A stretch of 39,192 nucleotides of DNA. Source: Thermoplasmata archaeon (GTDB lineage Archaea > Thermoplasmatota > Thermoplasmata > Halarchaeoplasmatales > Halarchaeoplasmataceae). The position numbers and the translations under genes are program-made. This document shows positions 26,512 through 34,607 of this stretch, one piece after another; positions within the stretch are counted from its first letter, which is position 1; each line of letters starts with the position of its first letter. The notes under the pieces were generated by a model, which saw only the letters and a list, made by a program, of their open reading frames with translations, was not told the origin of the DNA and did no database searches. The stretch lies in contig SKVC01000023.1 of NCBI GenBank assembly GCA_007129655.1, positions 1 through 39,192 of the forward strand, given 5' to 3'.

Positions 26512-28476
26512 TTAGATCACCTCGTCTATCATCCTCAGGATTTGTTGTTTGGTCATGTTCTTGTGTATGCAAGCATTCGACGGGCATGCAGCGATACAAC
26601 CACCACAACCGGTACACAATATTTCATCTACCTCTGCGATACCGGTGACTTCGTTCAACTCTCTAGCTGAATAGGGGCATACCTCAACACACACACCGCA
26701 ACCCACGCACATGTCCGGGTCTACCCATGCTATCATGGGGTCGCTTTCCAGTTCTTCACGGCTGATTATACCCATGGCCTTTGCAGCAGCTCCGCTTGCC
26801 TGTGCGACCACATCGGGTATATCTTTAGGTCCTTGACAGCATCCTGCGATGAAGACGCCGTCGGTGGTGGTATCGGAGGGCTTTAGCTTTGGATGTGATT
26901 CAAGGAAGAAACCATCGGCTCCTTCGGTTATCCTCAGAATCCTGCTCAGTTCACTAGAATCATTTCTAGGTATCAGTGGAGGTACCAGCACTATAATATC
27001 AGAATTTATTTCAAGTAGTTTTTGTGTGGAAGTATCGAAGATATTGTAGATCAGTTTACCATCCTCTTTTACATTTATCTCTGAGGGACGGCCTCTGATG
27101 AAATTTGATTTGCCGTCTCTTATCCTACGATAGAATTCCTCATAACCTTTACCAAAAGAACGTATATCGGTATAACATATGTTTATCTCCAAGTCTTCAC
27201 CCATATGATCTCTCAACAAATATGCCTGCTTTAGAGCACTCATGCACCCTATACGACAGCAGTATTCCTTGTGATCCATATCCCTAGAGCCGGCACATAG
27301 TACGAAAGAAACACTCTTTATCTCTTCACCATCGGATAAACGATGCACATGACCACTGGTGGGGCCGGAAGAGCTGATCAGCCTTTCAAACTCCAGGTTG
27401 GTGATGATATCGGGGCTTTGACTGTAGCCGTATTCGTACATATCGCTGGCTTCCAGCATGTCGTATCCTGTGGCTACTACGATACTTCCCACGTTAAGTT
27501 CTATCATCTTTTCCTCTTGCTGGTAGTCTATGGCTCCCAGTTCACATACATCTTGGCAGGGTGGGCTGTCTCCACATTTACCGCTGAGTAGCATTAAACA
27601 CTTGGATGGGTCGATGGTGTATTTCAATGGTACCGCCTGTTGAAATGGTACGTAGATCGCTGAGCGTTTGCCCAACCCTTCGTTAAATTTATCTAAAACT
27701 TTGTCTTTCATACGGCATACCTGTCCACACTCGCCGCATCCGTTGCACTTTTCCCAATCAACGTAGGTGGGTTTTCGTTTTACCTTTACCTTGAAATCTC
27801 CGACGCTACCGTCTACTTCGGTAACCTCTGAGTATGTGAGCAATTCAATATTCGGATGCCTGGCGACGTCCATCATCTTAGGAGTTAATATGCAGGAAGA
27901 ACAGTCCAAAGTCGGGAAGGTTTTGTCCAACTGGGCCATACGCCCTCCGATACTGGGCTCCCGCTCGACCAAGTAAACCTTTTTACCGGTATTAGCTAGA
28001 TCAAGGGAGGCTTGAATACCGGCTATGCCGGCACCGATGACCAATGCATCGTGGACCACATCTTTTTGGAAGCTGGTCAGGGCTTCAAGGGTATTTGCCT
28101 TCCTAACAGCCATGGCCACAAGGTCCTTCGCCTTCTTAGTTGCCTCTTCTTTTTCATCCTTGTGTACCCAAGAACAGTGCTCTCTGATATTCGCCATCTC
28201 CAGGCAAAATCGATTAAGTCCGGCATCTTCTATGACCGATTGGAAGGTTGGTTCGTGCATACGCGGACTGCATGACGTGACGACGATACGGTTCAAGTCG
28301 TGCTCCTCTATTGCATCCTTGATCACCTTTCCACCGGGATCCGAGCACATATACTTGTAATCCGCTGCGTAAACAACGTCGTCTAACTCTGAAGAGAATT
28401 TGACTAAGTCGTCAACGTCAACCACTCCTCCTATATTGGTTCCGCAGTGGCAGATGAAAACACCGATTCTTGCCAT
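26512..28476 (-). CDS. hdrA: Heterodisulfide reductase subunit A
   Basis: 654 aa with the canonical order. N-terminal domain IGVFICHCGTNIGG (residues 4-17), Rossmann VIGAGIAGIQ (147-156), KTFPTLDCSSCIL, inserted ferredoxin (KCNGCGECGQVC), the remaining FAD domain with CCRIGCMSALKQ, then two C-terminal clusters (CVGCGVCVEVCP, CTGCGGCIAACP). HdrA holds the FAD thought to perform flavin-based bifurcation in HdrABC-MvhADG. A point to note is VLVPPLIP where related units here read VLSIGLC or VLAVGMQP. It follows hdrC and hdrB with 2-nt spacing, and the SD GGAGGAGG is inside hdrB. All cluster cysteines are TGC or TGT; there is no in-frame TGA suggesting selenocysteine. Confidence 0.95.
   Translation of the reverse strand: MARIGVFICHCGTNIGGVVDVDDLVKFSSELDDVVYAADYKYMCSDPGGKVIKDAIEEHDLNRIVVTSCSPRMHEPTFQSVIEDAGLNRFCLEMANIREHCSWVHKDEKEEATKKAKDLVAMAVRKANTLEALTSFQKDVVHDALVIGAGIAGIQASLDLANTGKKVYLVEREPSIGGRMAQLDKTFPTLDCSSCILTPKMMDVARHPNIELLTYSEVTEVDGSVGDFKVKVKRKPTYVDWEKCNGCGECGQVCRMKDKVLDKFNEGLGKRSAIYVPFQQAVPLKYTIDPSKCLMLLSGKCGDSPPCQDVCELGAIDYQQEEKMIELNVGSIVVATGYDMLEASDMYEYGYSQSPDIITNLEFERLISSSGPTSGHVHRLSDGEEIKSVSFVLCAGSRDMDHKEYCCRIGCMSALKQAYLLRDHMGEDLEINICYTDIRSFGKGYEEFYRRIRDGKSNFIRGRPSEINVKEDGKLIYNIFDTSTQKLLEINSDIIVLVPPLIPRNDSSELSRILRITEGADGFFLESHPKLKPSDTTTDGVFIAGCCQGPKDIPDVVAQASGAAAKAMGIISREELESDPMIAWVDPDMCVGCGVCVEVCPYSARELNEVTGIAEVDEILCTGCGGCIAACPSNACIHKNMTKQQILRMIDEVI
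26515..26523 (-). promoter_or_regulatory. Nine-base SD encoded by the last hdrA codons
   Basis: GAGGTGATC on the minus strand is formed by the Glu-Val-Ile codons ending hdrA and lies 4 nt before the ATG of the NuoE fusion (the 4 nt include the hdrA stop). It matches the usual archaeal anti-SD in full and suggests strong coupled translation. Confidence 0.75.
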
Positions 28477-28478
28477 GT

Positions 28479-29354
28479 TCAGTCCTCCTCCTTGGAACCG
28501 AGCTTATCAACCGGGCTTTTGTTTAAGTGTAAACCTAGTGCCTCTGGTTCTTTACCCATGGCCAGACCGAGTAACTGTATATAATAAATAACCGGTATAT
28601 TCAACGAAGCGCCGACTGTTTGTCCCGCGCTGTCCTGTTTTGTGTCGAACATCCGCTGTCCCCATGGACACATGGTGGTCATCCCGTCGAATCCATGGTT
28701 TTGTACGGCTTCCAGCTTCTGTCCGGTCTTGGTAAGGGCGGATTCCTGTTCATTCAATAGAATGTGGGCACCGCAGCAGTCCAATTTTTCGTTGTAGTAA
28801 TCACTCTCAGCACCGATTGTTTTTAGCAAAGTCTCAAGCTTCTGTGGATTCTCCGAATCGTCAGGTCTGGGAATATCGTTGGGACGGATAAGATGACAGC
28901 CGTAGTGTGCGGCTATGTTGAGCCCTTCTAAGGGCTCTTTGATATGCTCTTTGATTACTTCTGTACCGATTTCATCATGTAGAAGATCTAAAAGATGGTA
29001 ATGCTTTACCTTGCCTTTGTACTCCAACCCTTCTTCTTTAAGATAAGAATTTACCTTTTCCTTTAAAGTCGGATTTTTATCTAATACATCCTTAGCTTCT
29101 GAGATCGCTTGGTGACAATATGGACAAGGCGCCAAGATATCAAGTCCCTCCTTCTCGAAGAGAGCGATATTTCTAGCTGATAAGTACATAGTTAAAGACA
29201 GGTTGATGTGCCTCAATGGTGCACCACAGCAGGCCGGCCCCTCGATATCAACTAACTCCGTACCAAGCTCCGGTAATACTTCTCTGATGGCCAGTTCGTA
29301 TGCATACTGTTCCGTTGGTATCAAACATCCAAGGTATAATCCGATTTTTTCCAT
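28479..29354 (-). CDS. hdrB: Heterodisulfide reductase subunit B, second CCG motif altered
   Basis: 291 aa with two CCG-type motifs. Motif 1 is complete: C10, C42-C43 (ACCGAPL), C77, C80 (CPYC). Motif 2 has C153 (HYGCH), C193-C194 (DCCGAHI) and C229, but position 232 is Gly (MCPWGQRMFD, GGA codon at 28659-28661) where the family has Cys. In methanogen HdrB each motif binds a non-cubane [4Fe-4S] cluster, and the pair splits CoM-S-S-CoB. The only HdrB in the window, between hdrC and hdrA, with SD GAGGTGA. No methanogenesis genes are visible, so its substrate is unknown; a disulfide, a thiol or an ETF-linked partner are options. Confidence 0.93.
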   Translation of the reverse strand: MEKIGLYLGCLIPTEQYAYELAIREVLPELGTELVDIEGPACCGAPLRHINLSLTMYLSARNIALFEKEGLDILAPCPYCHQAISEAKDVLDKNPTLKEKVNSYLKEEGLEYKGKVKHYHLLDLLHDEIGTEVIKEHIKEPLEGLNIAAHYGCHLIRPNDIPRPDDSENPQKLETLLKTIGAESDYYNEKLDCCGAHILLNEQESALTKTGQKLEAVQNHGFDGMTTMCPWGQRMFDTKQDSAGQTVGASLNIPVIYYIQLLGLAMGKEPEALGLHLNKSPVDKLGSKEED

Positions 29355-29361
29355 GTTTTAT

Positions 29362-29892
29362 TCACCTCAGCGTCTCCGTAGCAGCCTTCATCAGCACCTG
29401 CTGTAATTTAGGCATCTCTTCGGGTCCTTTTATTTTCGGTAGCCCCATATCATCTCTCGTTACGGCGTTATTTTCTCTATCCACCACTTCTTTCGGGGAT
29501 TGAATAAATCCCGTTCCTAAAACAGCTTGTAGCATATTCGAATAACCTGAATCAATCTGTTTACCGGATGATACAGCGATGTTCTTCACGGCAAAGATAA
29601 CATCTACTGGAGCCAGATCTTGAGGACATCTTTCTTTACATTTTAAACAGGTAACGCATGTCCATATCTCACCGGAGTTCAACAACTCGTCGATGAATCC
29701 TGATTTGGAGAGGGCCATCACCTTGTGCGGCTCCAGTTCGGTCAATATGAAGGCTTCGCAACCAGACGTGCATTTACCGCATTGGTAACAGTCGTGGGGG
29801 ATGTCCTCCTGCAAACCTTTGATTATGTCGTTTATTTTCTTTTGTGCTTCGCCTTCCGGCTCGGCCATAGATGTAAGGTCGATTATGCTCAT
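29362..29892 (-). CDS. hdrC: Heterodisulfide reductase subunit C
   Basis: 176 aa, single-unit HdrC with both cluster motifs intact: CYQCGKCTSGCEAF (C35, C38, C41, C45; Glu follows in place of the common Pro) and CVTCLKCKERCP (C79, C82, C85, C89). It transfers electrons between HdrA and HdrB. It is first of the hdrCBA triplet, 41 nt after the enoyl-CoA hydratase stop. That gap has no obvious strong promoter, so co-transcription with the beta-oxidation genes is likely. In contrast to the tandem HdrC at 18269-18946, no ligand is replaced. Confidence 0.93.
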   Translation of the reverse strand: MSIIDLTSMAEPEGEAQKKINDIIKGLQEDIPHDCYQCGKCTSGCEAFILTELEPHKVMALSKSGFIDELLNSGEIWTCVTCLKCKERCPQDLAPVDVIFAVKNIAVSSGKQIDSGYSNMLQAVLGTGFIQSPKEVVDRENNAVTRDDMGLPKIKGPEEMPKLQQVLMKAATETLR

Positions 29893-29933
29893 TTATAACA
29901 CCGTTATAACTAATTTTTCCGGGTCTATTAATA

Positions 29934-30761
29934 CTATTCCCCTTTAAAGAGGGGTTTTCTCTTTTCGATAAAGGCATCCATACCTTCTTTTTGATCTTCA
30001 GTGTCGAAGAGTTCGGCGAACATCTCTGCCTCTACTTCCAAACCTTCGTAAAGGGGTAGATCGATACCTTCTTTGATAGCTACCTTTGCATTCTCGATTG
30101 CTACAGGGCCTTTTTCAGCTATCTTCTGAGCCATCTCCATGGCTGCCTTGAATACCGGTTCGTTATCTTGGATCGGTCGGCCCTTTTCATCTTTTACCAT
30201 TTCTCCGCTATCGTCCTCTTGATAACCTTTTACTAAATGCTGAACCAGACCGATATTGTAGGCTTCTTCAGCGCTGATGATGTCTCCTGTAAATATAAGC
30301 TCCTTGGCTTTACCGGGACCTATACAGCGAGCCAATCGTTGAGTACCGCCGAATCCGGGTATAACTCCCAGGTTGACCTCGGGCTGCCCGAACTTCGCTG
30401 CCTTCGAGGCTATACGTATATCACAGGCTAGTGCTACTTCGGTTCCTCCGCCTAGGGCGAATCCGTTAACTGCTGCGATAACGGGTACGTGTAGTTCCTC
30501 TAAACGACTTAAAACATTCTGGCCCAACTCTGTAAATTCCCAGGCCTCATCAAAGGACATATCCTTCATCTCTTTGATATCGGCTCCGGCAACGAAGGCT
30601 CTTCCCTTACCGGTAACTATCACCGCACGTAAGTTTTCGTCATCTTCGAGTTCTTCAAGAGCAGAATCTAATTCCATGAGTAATTCTGTACATAATACGT
30701 TCATGGGTGGATTGTTCATGTAAATAGTCGCTATACCGTTTTCCATCTCCATATCTATCAT
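29934..30761 (-). CDS. Enoyl-CoA hydratase / crotonase
   Basis: 275 aa. Crotonase-fold signatures: the oxyanion-hole segment AGADIKEM, the GGGTEVALACD motif with catalytic E108, and FGQPEVNLGVIPGFGGTQR with catalytic E128. Both acid/base glutamates are present, so hydration of crotonyl-CoA-like substrates is expected. It is slightly longer than the common ~260 aa because of an acidic insert around residues 176-193 (YQEDDSGEMVKDEKGRPIQD). SD AGGTG, 8 nt downstream of the 3-hydroxyacyl-CoA dehydrogenase gene. With Acd, Hbd and thiolase it completes one beta-oxidation spiral. Confidence 0.93.
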   Translation of the reverse strand: MIDMEMENGIATIYMNNPPMNVLCTELLMELDSALEELEDDENLRAVIVTGKGRAFVAGADIKEMKDMSFDEAWEFTELGQNVLSRLEELHVPVIAAVNGFALGGGTEVALACDIRIASKAAKFGQPEVNLGVIPGFGGTQRLARCIGPGKAKELIFTGDIISAEEAYNIGLVQHLVKGYQEDDSGEMVKDEKGRPIQDNEPVFKAAMEMAQKIAEKGPVAIENAKVAIKEGIDLPLYEGLEVEAEMFAELFDTEDQKEGMDAFIEKRKPLFKGE

Positions 30762-30769
30762 ATAAACAC

Positions 30770-31624
30770 CTATTTCGAGTAGTCGTAAAAGCCTTTACCT
30801 GTCTTTCTTCCCAGGTAACCGGCCCTTACCATGGTCTTCAGTAGCGGGCAGGGTCTGTACTTCGAATCGTTGAATTCGTTGTAAAGTACTTCCATTATAT
30901 GTAGAACCGTATCGAGACCTATGAGATCTCCCAGAGCTAGTGGTCCCATTGGGTGATTCATACCGAGCTTCATCACCTGATCGATGTTTTCGGCCTCGGC
31001 AACACCGTTCTGGAGGCAGTAAACCGCTTCGTTTATCATGGGTATAAGAACTCTGTTGGAAACGAACCCCGGAGAATCGTTGACTTCTACGGGTATCTTT
31101 CCCATCTCTTCGGACATCTTGATTATTATGTCGGTGGTCTCATCGGATGTTCGCAGACCACGTATCACTTCCACCAGTTTCATCAACGGCACCGGATTCA
31201 TGAAGTGCATACCGATGAACTTTTCCGGACGCTCGGTGAAGGAAGCCATCTTCGTGATCGGTATAGTAGATGTGTTCGATGCCAGTATTGTATCCGGTCC
31301 GCATAATTCGTCCAGTTCTGAGAATACCTCTTCCTTTATGTTAACATCTTCGATCACCGCTTCGATTACCAGGTCGCAGTCTTTGAGGTCCTCCATGTCC
31401 ACTGTTCCTGTTATACGTGATAAAGTTTCTTCCTTGTCTTCTTCGGACATCTTACCCTTTTCCACACCCTTGTTTAGGAATTTTTCAATTCCTTTCATGC
31501 CGTTATCTACAAATTCCTGCTTGATATCACGCATAACAACTTCATATCCCGTTTGGGCTGCTACTTGTGCTATACCGTGTCCCATGGTTCCTGCGCCTAC
31601 TACTCCTATTTTTTTTATTTCCAT
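30770..31624 (-). CDS. hbd: 3-hydroxyacyl-CoA (3-hydroxybutyryl-CoA) dehydrogenase
   Basis: 284 aa, the size of single-domain Hbd/PaaH enzymes. NAD-binding GVVGAGTMGHGIAQ (residues 7-20), catalytic His in GMHFMNPVPLMKLVEV (H140) with the downstream SPGFVSNRVL motif, and the C-terminal helical domain ending GKGFYDYS. It interconverts 3-hydroxyacyl-CoA and 3-ketoacyl-CoA with NAD(P)(H). In the oxidative direction it would supply the NADH that the NuoEF-like module of the same block could use. It starts 4 nt after the thiolase stop. Confidence 0.95.
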   Translation of the reverse strand: MEIKKIGVVGAGTMGHGIAQVAAQTGYEVVMRDIKQEFVDNGMKGIEKFLNKGVEKGKMSEEDKEETLSRITGTVDMEDLKDCDLVIEAVIEDVNIKEEVFSELDELCGPDTILASNTSTIPITKMASFTERPEKFIGMHFMNPVPLMKLVEVIRGLRTSDETTDIIIKMSEEMGKIPVEVNDSPGFVSNRVLIPMINEAVYCLQNGVAEAENIDQVMKLGMNHPMGPLALGDLIGLDTVLHIMEVLYNEFNDSKYRPCPLLKTMVRAGYLGRKTGKGFYDYSK

Positions 31625-31628
31625 TTTA

Positions 31629-32807
31629 TCACATCTCTACTATCATAGCTACTGCGTTTCCACCGCCGAGACATAGGGTAGCCAATCCTCTGTGTGCACC
31701 CCGGTCTTTCATAGCGTAAAGCATAGTGGTTAACACTCTTGTACCGCTGCATCCTATGGGGTGTCCCAAGGCAACTGCGCCTCCGTGGACGTTGATTTTG
31801 TCTTCGGGTATATCGAACTCCTTTTGGATTGCCAATGATGCAGAGGCAAAGGCCTCGTTGTGCTCTATAATATCTATATCGTCGATGGTTAGGTCGTTTC
31901 TCTTCATCAGTTCCTTCATGGCAGGAACCGGTGCTTTCATCACATGTTCCGGTATCACACCTGCCGTGTTATAGTCAACTATCTTAGCCATAGGCTCCAA
32001 TCCCATGGAATCTGCCTTTTCATCACTCATGACTACTACAGCCGATGCCCCGTCGGATATCTGAGACGCATTACCAGCGGTTACCAATCCGTCTTTTTTG
32101 AAGACCGGTCTTAGCTTTCCAAGGGTTTCCAACGTTGTATCCGGCCGTACACCTTCGTCTTTTTTGAACATTATCGGTTCGCCCTTTCTTTGTGGTACTT
32201 CGATCGGGAATATTTCTTCATCAAATTTCCCCTCCTCTGCTGCAATAGATGCCAACCGGTGACTTCTGAGTGCGAATTTATCTACATCTTCTCGTGTTAG
32301 ATCGTATAGTTCCGCTATTATCTCTCCGGTCAATCCCATATGAAAATCATTGTATACATCCCACAGGCCGTCGTTGACCATGGCATCGATTATCTCTCCG
32401 TTACCCAATCGGTAACCGTTCCTCGCCTTATCCAGAACGTAGGGCGCTCTGGTCATATTCTCCATGCCCCCTGCGACGATGGCATCGTACTCTCCAACCT
32501 TTATGCTATTTGCCGCAAACATGACGGTCTTGAGTCCGGAACCACATACCTTATTCACCGTGGTCGCTCCGGCTTCAACCGGTATTTCCGCACCGATGGC
32601 CGCCTGTCTCGCTGGATTCTGTCCTAATCCTGCGGAGACTACATTACCCATCAATACTTCTTGAACATCCTCTTTGTTTATGCCTGCTCGCTTAACTGCT
32701 TCTTCGATAGCTAAACTTCCGAGTTTCGGTGCTGGAAAGCCGGAAAGTGTGCCGTTGAATCTGCCTATCGCCGTTCTAGCGGCGGATATTATAACTGCTT
32801 CTTTCAT
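31629..32807 (-). CDS. Acetyl-CoA C-acetyltransferase (thiolase)
   Basis: 392 aa, typical biosynthetic/degradative thiolase length. Nucleophilic Cys in NKVCGSGLKT (C88), NEAFASA, His in GHPIGCSG (H349) and the second catalytic Cys in CLGGGNAVA (C379). All four landmarks of bacterial-type acetoacetyl-CoA thiolases are present, unlike the archaeal mevalonate-type thiolase that partners HMG-CoA synthase. It cleaves 3-ketoacyl-CoA with CoA or condenses two acetyl-CoA. SD AGGAGAGA. It follows etfA after a 76-nt gap that may hold an internal promoter. Confidence 0.95.
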   Translation of the reverse strand: MKEAVIISAARTAIGRFNGTLSGFPAPKLGSLAIEEAVKRAGINKEDVQEVLMGNVVSAGLGQNPARQAAIGAEIPVEAGATTVNKVCGSGLKTVMFAANSIKVGEYDAIVAGGMENMTRAPYVLDKARNGYRLGNGEIIDAMVNDGLWDVYNDFHMGLTGEIIAELYDLTREDVDKFALRSHRLASIAAEEGKFDEEIFPIEVPQRKGEPIMFKKDEGVRPDTTLETLGKLRPVFKKDGLVTAGNASQISDGASAVVVMSDEKADSMGLEPMAKIVDYNTAGVIPEHVMKAPVPAMKELMKRNDLTIDDIDIIEHNEAFASASLAIQKEFDIPEDKINVHGGAVALGHPIGCSGTRVLTTMLYAMKDRGAHRGLATLCLGGGNAVAMIVEM

Positions 32808-32883
32808 ATTTATCTCTCCTGTTTTCTATCTCGTGAATGGGATAGCCATGAATATATGAGCGTTTTTAAACGTATTGGTTATA
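32808..32883 (-). promoter_or_regulatory. Possible internal promoter ahead of thiolase
   Basis: This is the widest gap inside the minus-strand block. It holds the near-palindrome cgtttttaaacg at 32861-32872, whose minus strand reads tttaaaaac, a TATA-like element about 55 nt before the thiolase ATG, and an AT-rich catatatt just downstream. It could drive the thiolase-to-prpE section separately from acd-etfBA. Confidence 0.4.
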
Positions 32884-33831
32884 CTAAGCCATTTTTTCTT
32901 TGATAGCTGCAGTGAGCTTAGGAAGTACCTCGTAAAGGTCTCCTACCAATCCATAGTCTGCGGATTTAAATATCAACGCTTCAGGATCCTTGTTTATAGC
33001 TACGATGATGTCCGAATCCCGCATACCGGCGATGTGCTGTATCTGGCCCGAGATACCTATGGCGATATACACCTTGGGTTTTACCTTATGGCCTGAGAGG
33101 CCTATCCAGTGATCCTCAGTAAACCATTTCATATCCGCTGAAAGCGGTCTTGAACATCCCAGGGTTTCTCCGGGTAGTAGTCTTGCCAACTCTTCGGCCA
33201 TCTTAGTATCTTCCTTATTTTTGAAACCTCTACCGCAGGAAACTATGGAAGTTGCCGCTTCGACGTTGACTCCTTCCGACTCCATCACCTGTATGTTGGT
33301 TATCTCTGAAGGGAAAGTTTTGTAATCTACACTTTCTTTTGTTACCTCCCCGGTTCTTGAGCTATCTGCAGGTAGAGGATCGTAGAGTTTAGAAGGTATA
33401 GTCATGATATGAGGCTTGCCGGTGAATTGCTCAACAGCGATGGCATTACCGCTGTAAACTACACGTTCCGTGGTCAACTCACCGTCTTTAAAGTATATAT
33501 CCGTGCATCCGGTAACGCAACCGGTGTTAAGCATCGCCGCCAGTCTGGGAGCTAGCTCGTTTCCATCCTTGTTGGAACCTATCATGATAGTTTCCGAGCC
33601 TAGCTTTTCCGCTATATTAGCGATCATCTGTGTGTATTCCTCAACCTTGAAGTTTTTCAGATCAGTTTCGGCAACGAATACCTTGTCCGCACCGTGCTGT
33701 ATGTATTCATCCGCTTCGTCTTCGCCTATCAATACAACTGTGACTTCCTTACCCTGTTCATCAGCTAGTTCTCTTCCCTTTGCCAACATCTCTAAGGTAA
33801 GGTTTTTTTCGTTAGAATATATCAATACCAT
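32884..33831 (-). CDS. etfA: Electron transfer flavoprotein alpha subunit
   Basis: 315 aa from the ATG at 33831. The C-terminal FAD domain is clear: GETLGCSRPLSAD, then KVYIAIGISGQIQHIAGM and IVAINKDPEALIFKSADYGLVGDL. EtfAB receives electrons from acyl-CoA dehydrogenase; some EtfAB forms also bifurcate with NADH and ferredoxin. I cannot assign the bifurcating type by eye. A GTG at 33840 opens the same frame but lies inside the SD GGGGTGAT (33836-33843). Order acd-etfB-etfA with 5-10 nt spacing matches known Bcd-Etf operons. No ETF:quinone oxidoreductase is in the window. Confidence 0.95.
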   Translation of the reverse strand: MVLIYSNEKNLTLEMLAKGRELADEQGKEVTVVLIGEDEADEYIQHGADKVFVAETDLKNFKVEEYTQMIANIAEKLGSETIMIGSNKDGNELAPRLAAMLNTGCVTGCTDIYFKDGELTTERVVYSGNAIAVEQFTGKPHIMTIPSKLYDPLPADSSRTGEVTKESVDYKTFPSEITNIQVMESEGVNVEAATSIVSCGRGFKNKEDTKMAEELARLLPGETLGCSRPLSADMKWFTEDHWIGLSGHKVKPKVYIAIGISGQIQHIAGMRDSDIIVAINKDPEALIFKSADYGLVGDLYEVLPKLTAAIKEKMA

Positions 33832-33835
33832 CTTT

Positions 33836-33843
33836 ATCACCCC
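33836..33843 (-). promoter_or_regulatory. SD deciding the etfA start
   Basis: GGGGTGAT on the minus strand, 4 nt before the ATG at 33831 and spanning the etfB stop. The alternative GTG at 33840 is part of this SD. Confidence 0.7.
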
Positions 33844-34595
33844 AGAGCTCCCGATTTAGCAAGATTGTCAACAAGCTCTTTGATGCCTTCGTCGATATCA
33901 TCTTTGTAGATGACGTTCTTTCTCTCCATGGCTACACCCTTTATATCTGATATCTTCGTTCCTGCTTCTACCTCAGCTTCAAGAGAGGACGGGTCTATGG
34001 TCTCTATGGGCTTGTTAGCCGCACCGAGTATCTCCATCAAGCTGGGTAATCTCGGTTCGTTGATCTCCTTTGTAACTGTTAGTAAAACCGGATATGGCGA
34101 TTCAACGGTTACCTTTTTACCACTAAGATCCCTATCTGCTGTGAGCTTATCTGCCTCAGCATCTACATTTTTAGCATAGGTGATCTGCGGTATATCGAGT
34201 TTCTGAGCTACACGGGGCCCCATCTGTCCCGAGAAAAGATCTATCGAGGCTTCTCCGCATAAAACCATATCGTACTCCATACCGTTGATAACGGCGGCGA
34301 GTAAGTTGGAAACCACGTTGTAATCTCTGGTATCGTCCAGAGGGATGATCTTAGCTTCGTCGGCACCCATGGCCAGCAATTCTTTTATGTATTCCCTGGC
34401 CTCCGAAGGCCCTACGCTGACTACGGTAACCTTACCGCCGAGTTTTTCCTTTATCTTTACAGCCTCTTCGACTGCGTTCTTATCTATATCACTTATCTTC
34501 TTGTCGATACCCTGAAGGATCGGTTTGTTCGTCTTCGGGTCTACTTTTATTTGAGAAACGTCCAGTACTTCTTTTGCACACACTACAATATTCAT
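33837..34595 (-). CDS. etfB: Electron transfer flavoprotein beta subunit
   Basis: 252 aa from the ATG at 34595. It opens MNIVVCAKEVLDVSQIKVD and shows the nucleotide-binding stretch DMVLCGEASIDLFSGQMGPRVA plus the conserved TVTKEINEPRLPSL, equivalent to the ETF-beta recognition-loop region that docks on acyl-CoA dehydrogenases. A longer GTG-initiated form (34604) would begin inside the SD GAGGTG. It forms the EtfAB heterodimer with the next gene. Translational coupling is likely: the SD overlaps the acd stop. Confidence 0.95.
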   Translation of the reverse strand: MNIVVCAKEVLDVSQIKVDPKTNKPILQGIDKKISDIDKNAVEEAVKIKEKLGGKVTVVSVGPSEAREYIKELLAMGADEAKIIPLDDTRDYNVVSNLLAAVINGMEYDMVLCGEASIDLFSGQMGPRVAQKLDIPQITYAKNVDAEADKLTADRDLSGKKVTVESPYPVLLTVTKEINEPRLPSLMEILGAANKPIETIDPSSLEAEVEAGTKISDIKGVAMERKNVIYKDDIDEGIKELVDNLAKSGALG

Positions 34596-34601
34596 GATCA
34601 A

Positions 34602-34607
34602 CACCTC
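34602..34607 (-). promoter_or_regulatory. SD deciding the etfB start
   Basis: GAGGTG on the minus strand lies 6 nt before the ATG at 34595. The GTG at 34604 is part of this SD and so is a poor start. Confidence 0.7.

Noticed and set aside
26512..28476. Selenocysteine in HdrA
   Set aside because: Some methanogen HdrA use Sec, but all cluster positions here are ordinary Cys codons and there is no in-frame TGA.
31038..31676. 212-aa plus-strand frame opposite the 3-hydroxyacyl-CoA dehydrogenase
   Set aside because: It overlaps a clear enzyme over its whole length and has low-complexity Ser/Ile/Thr composition typical of an antisense shadow.
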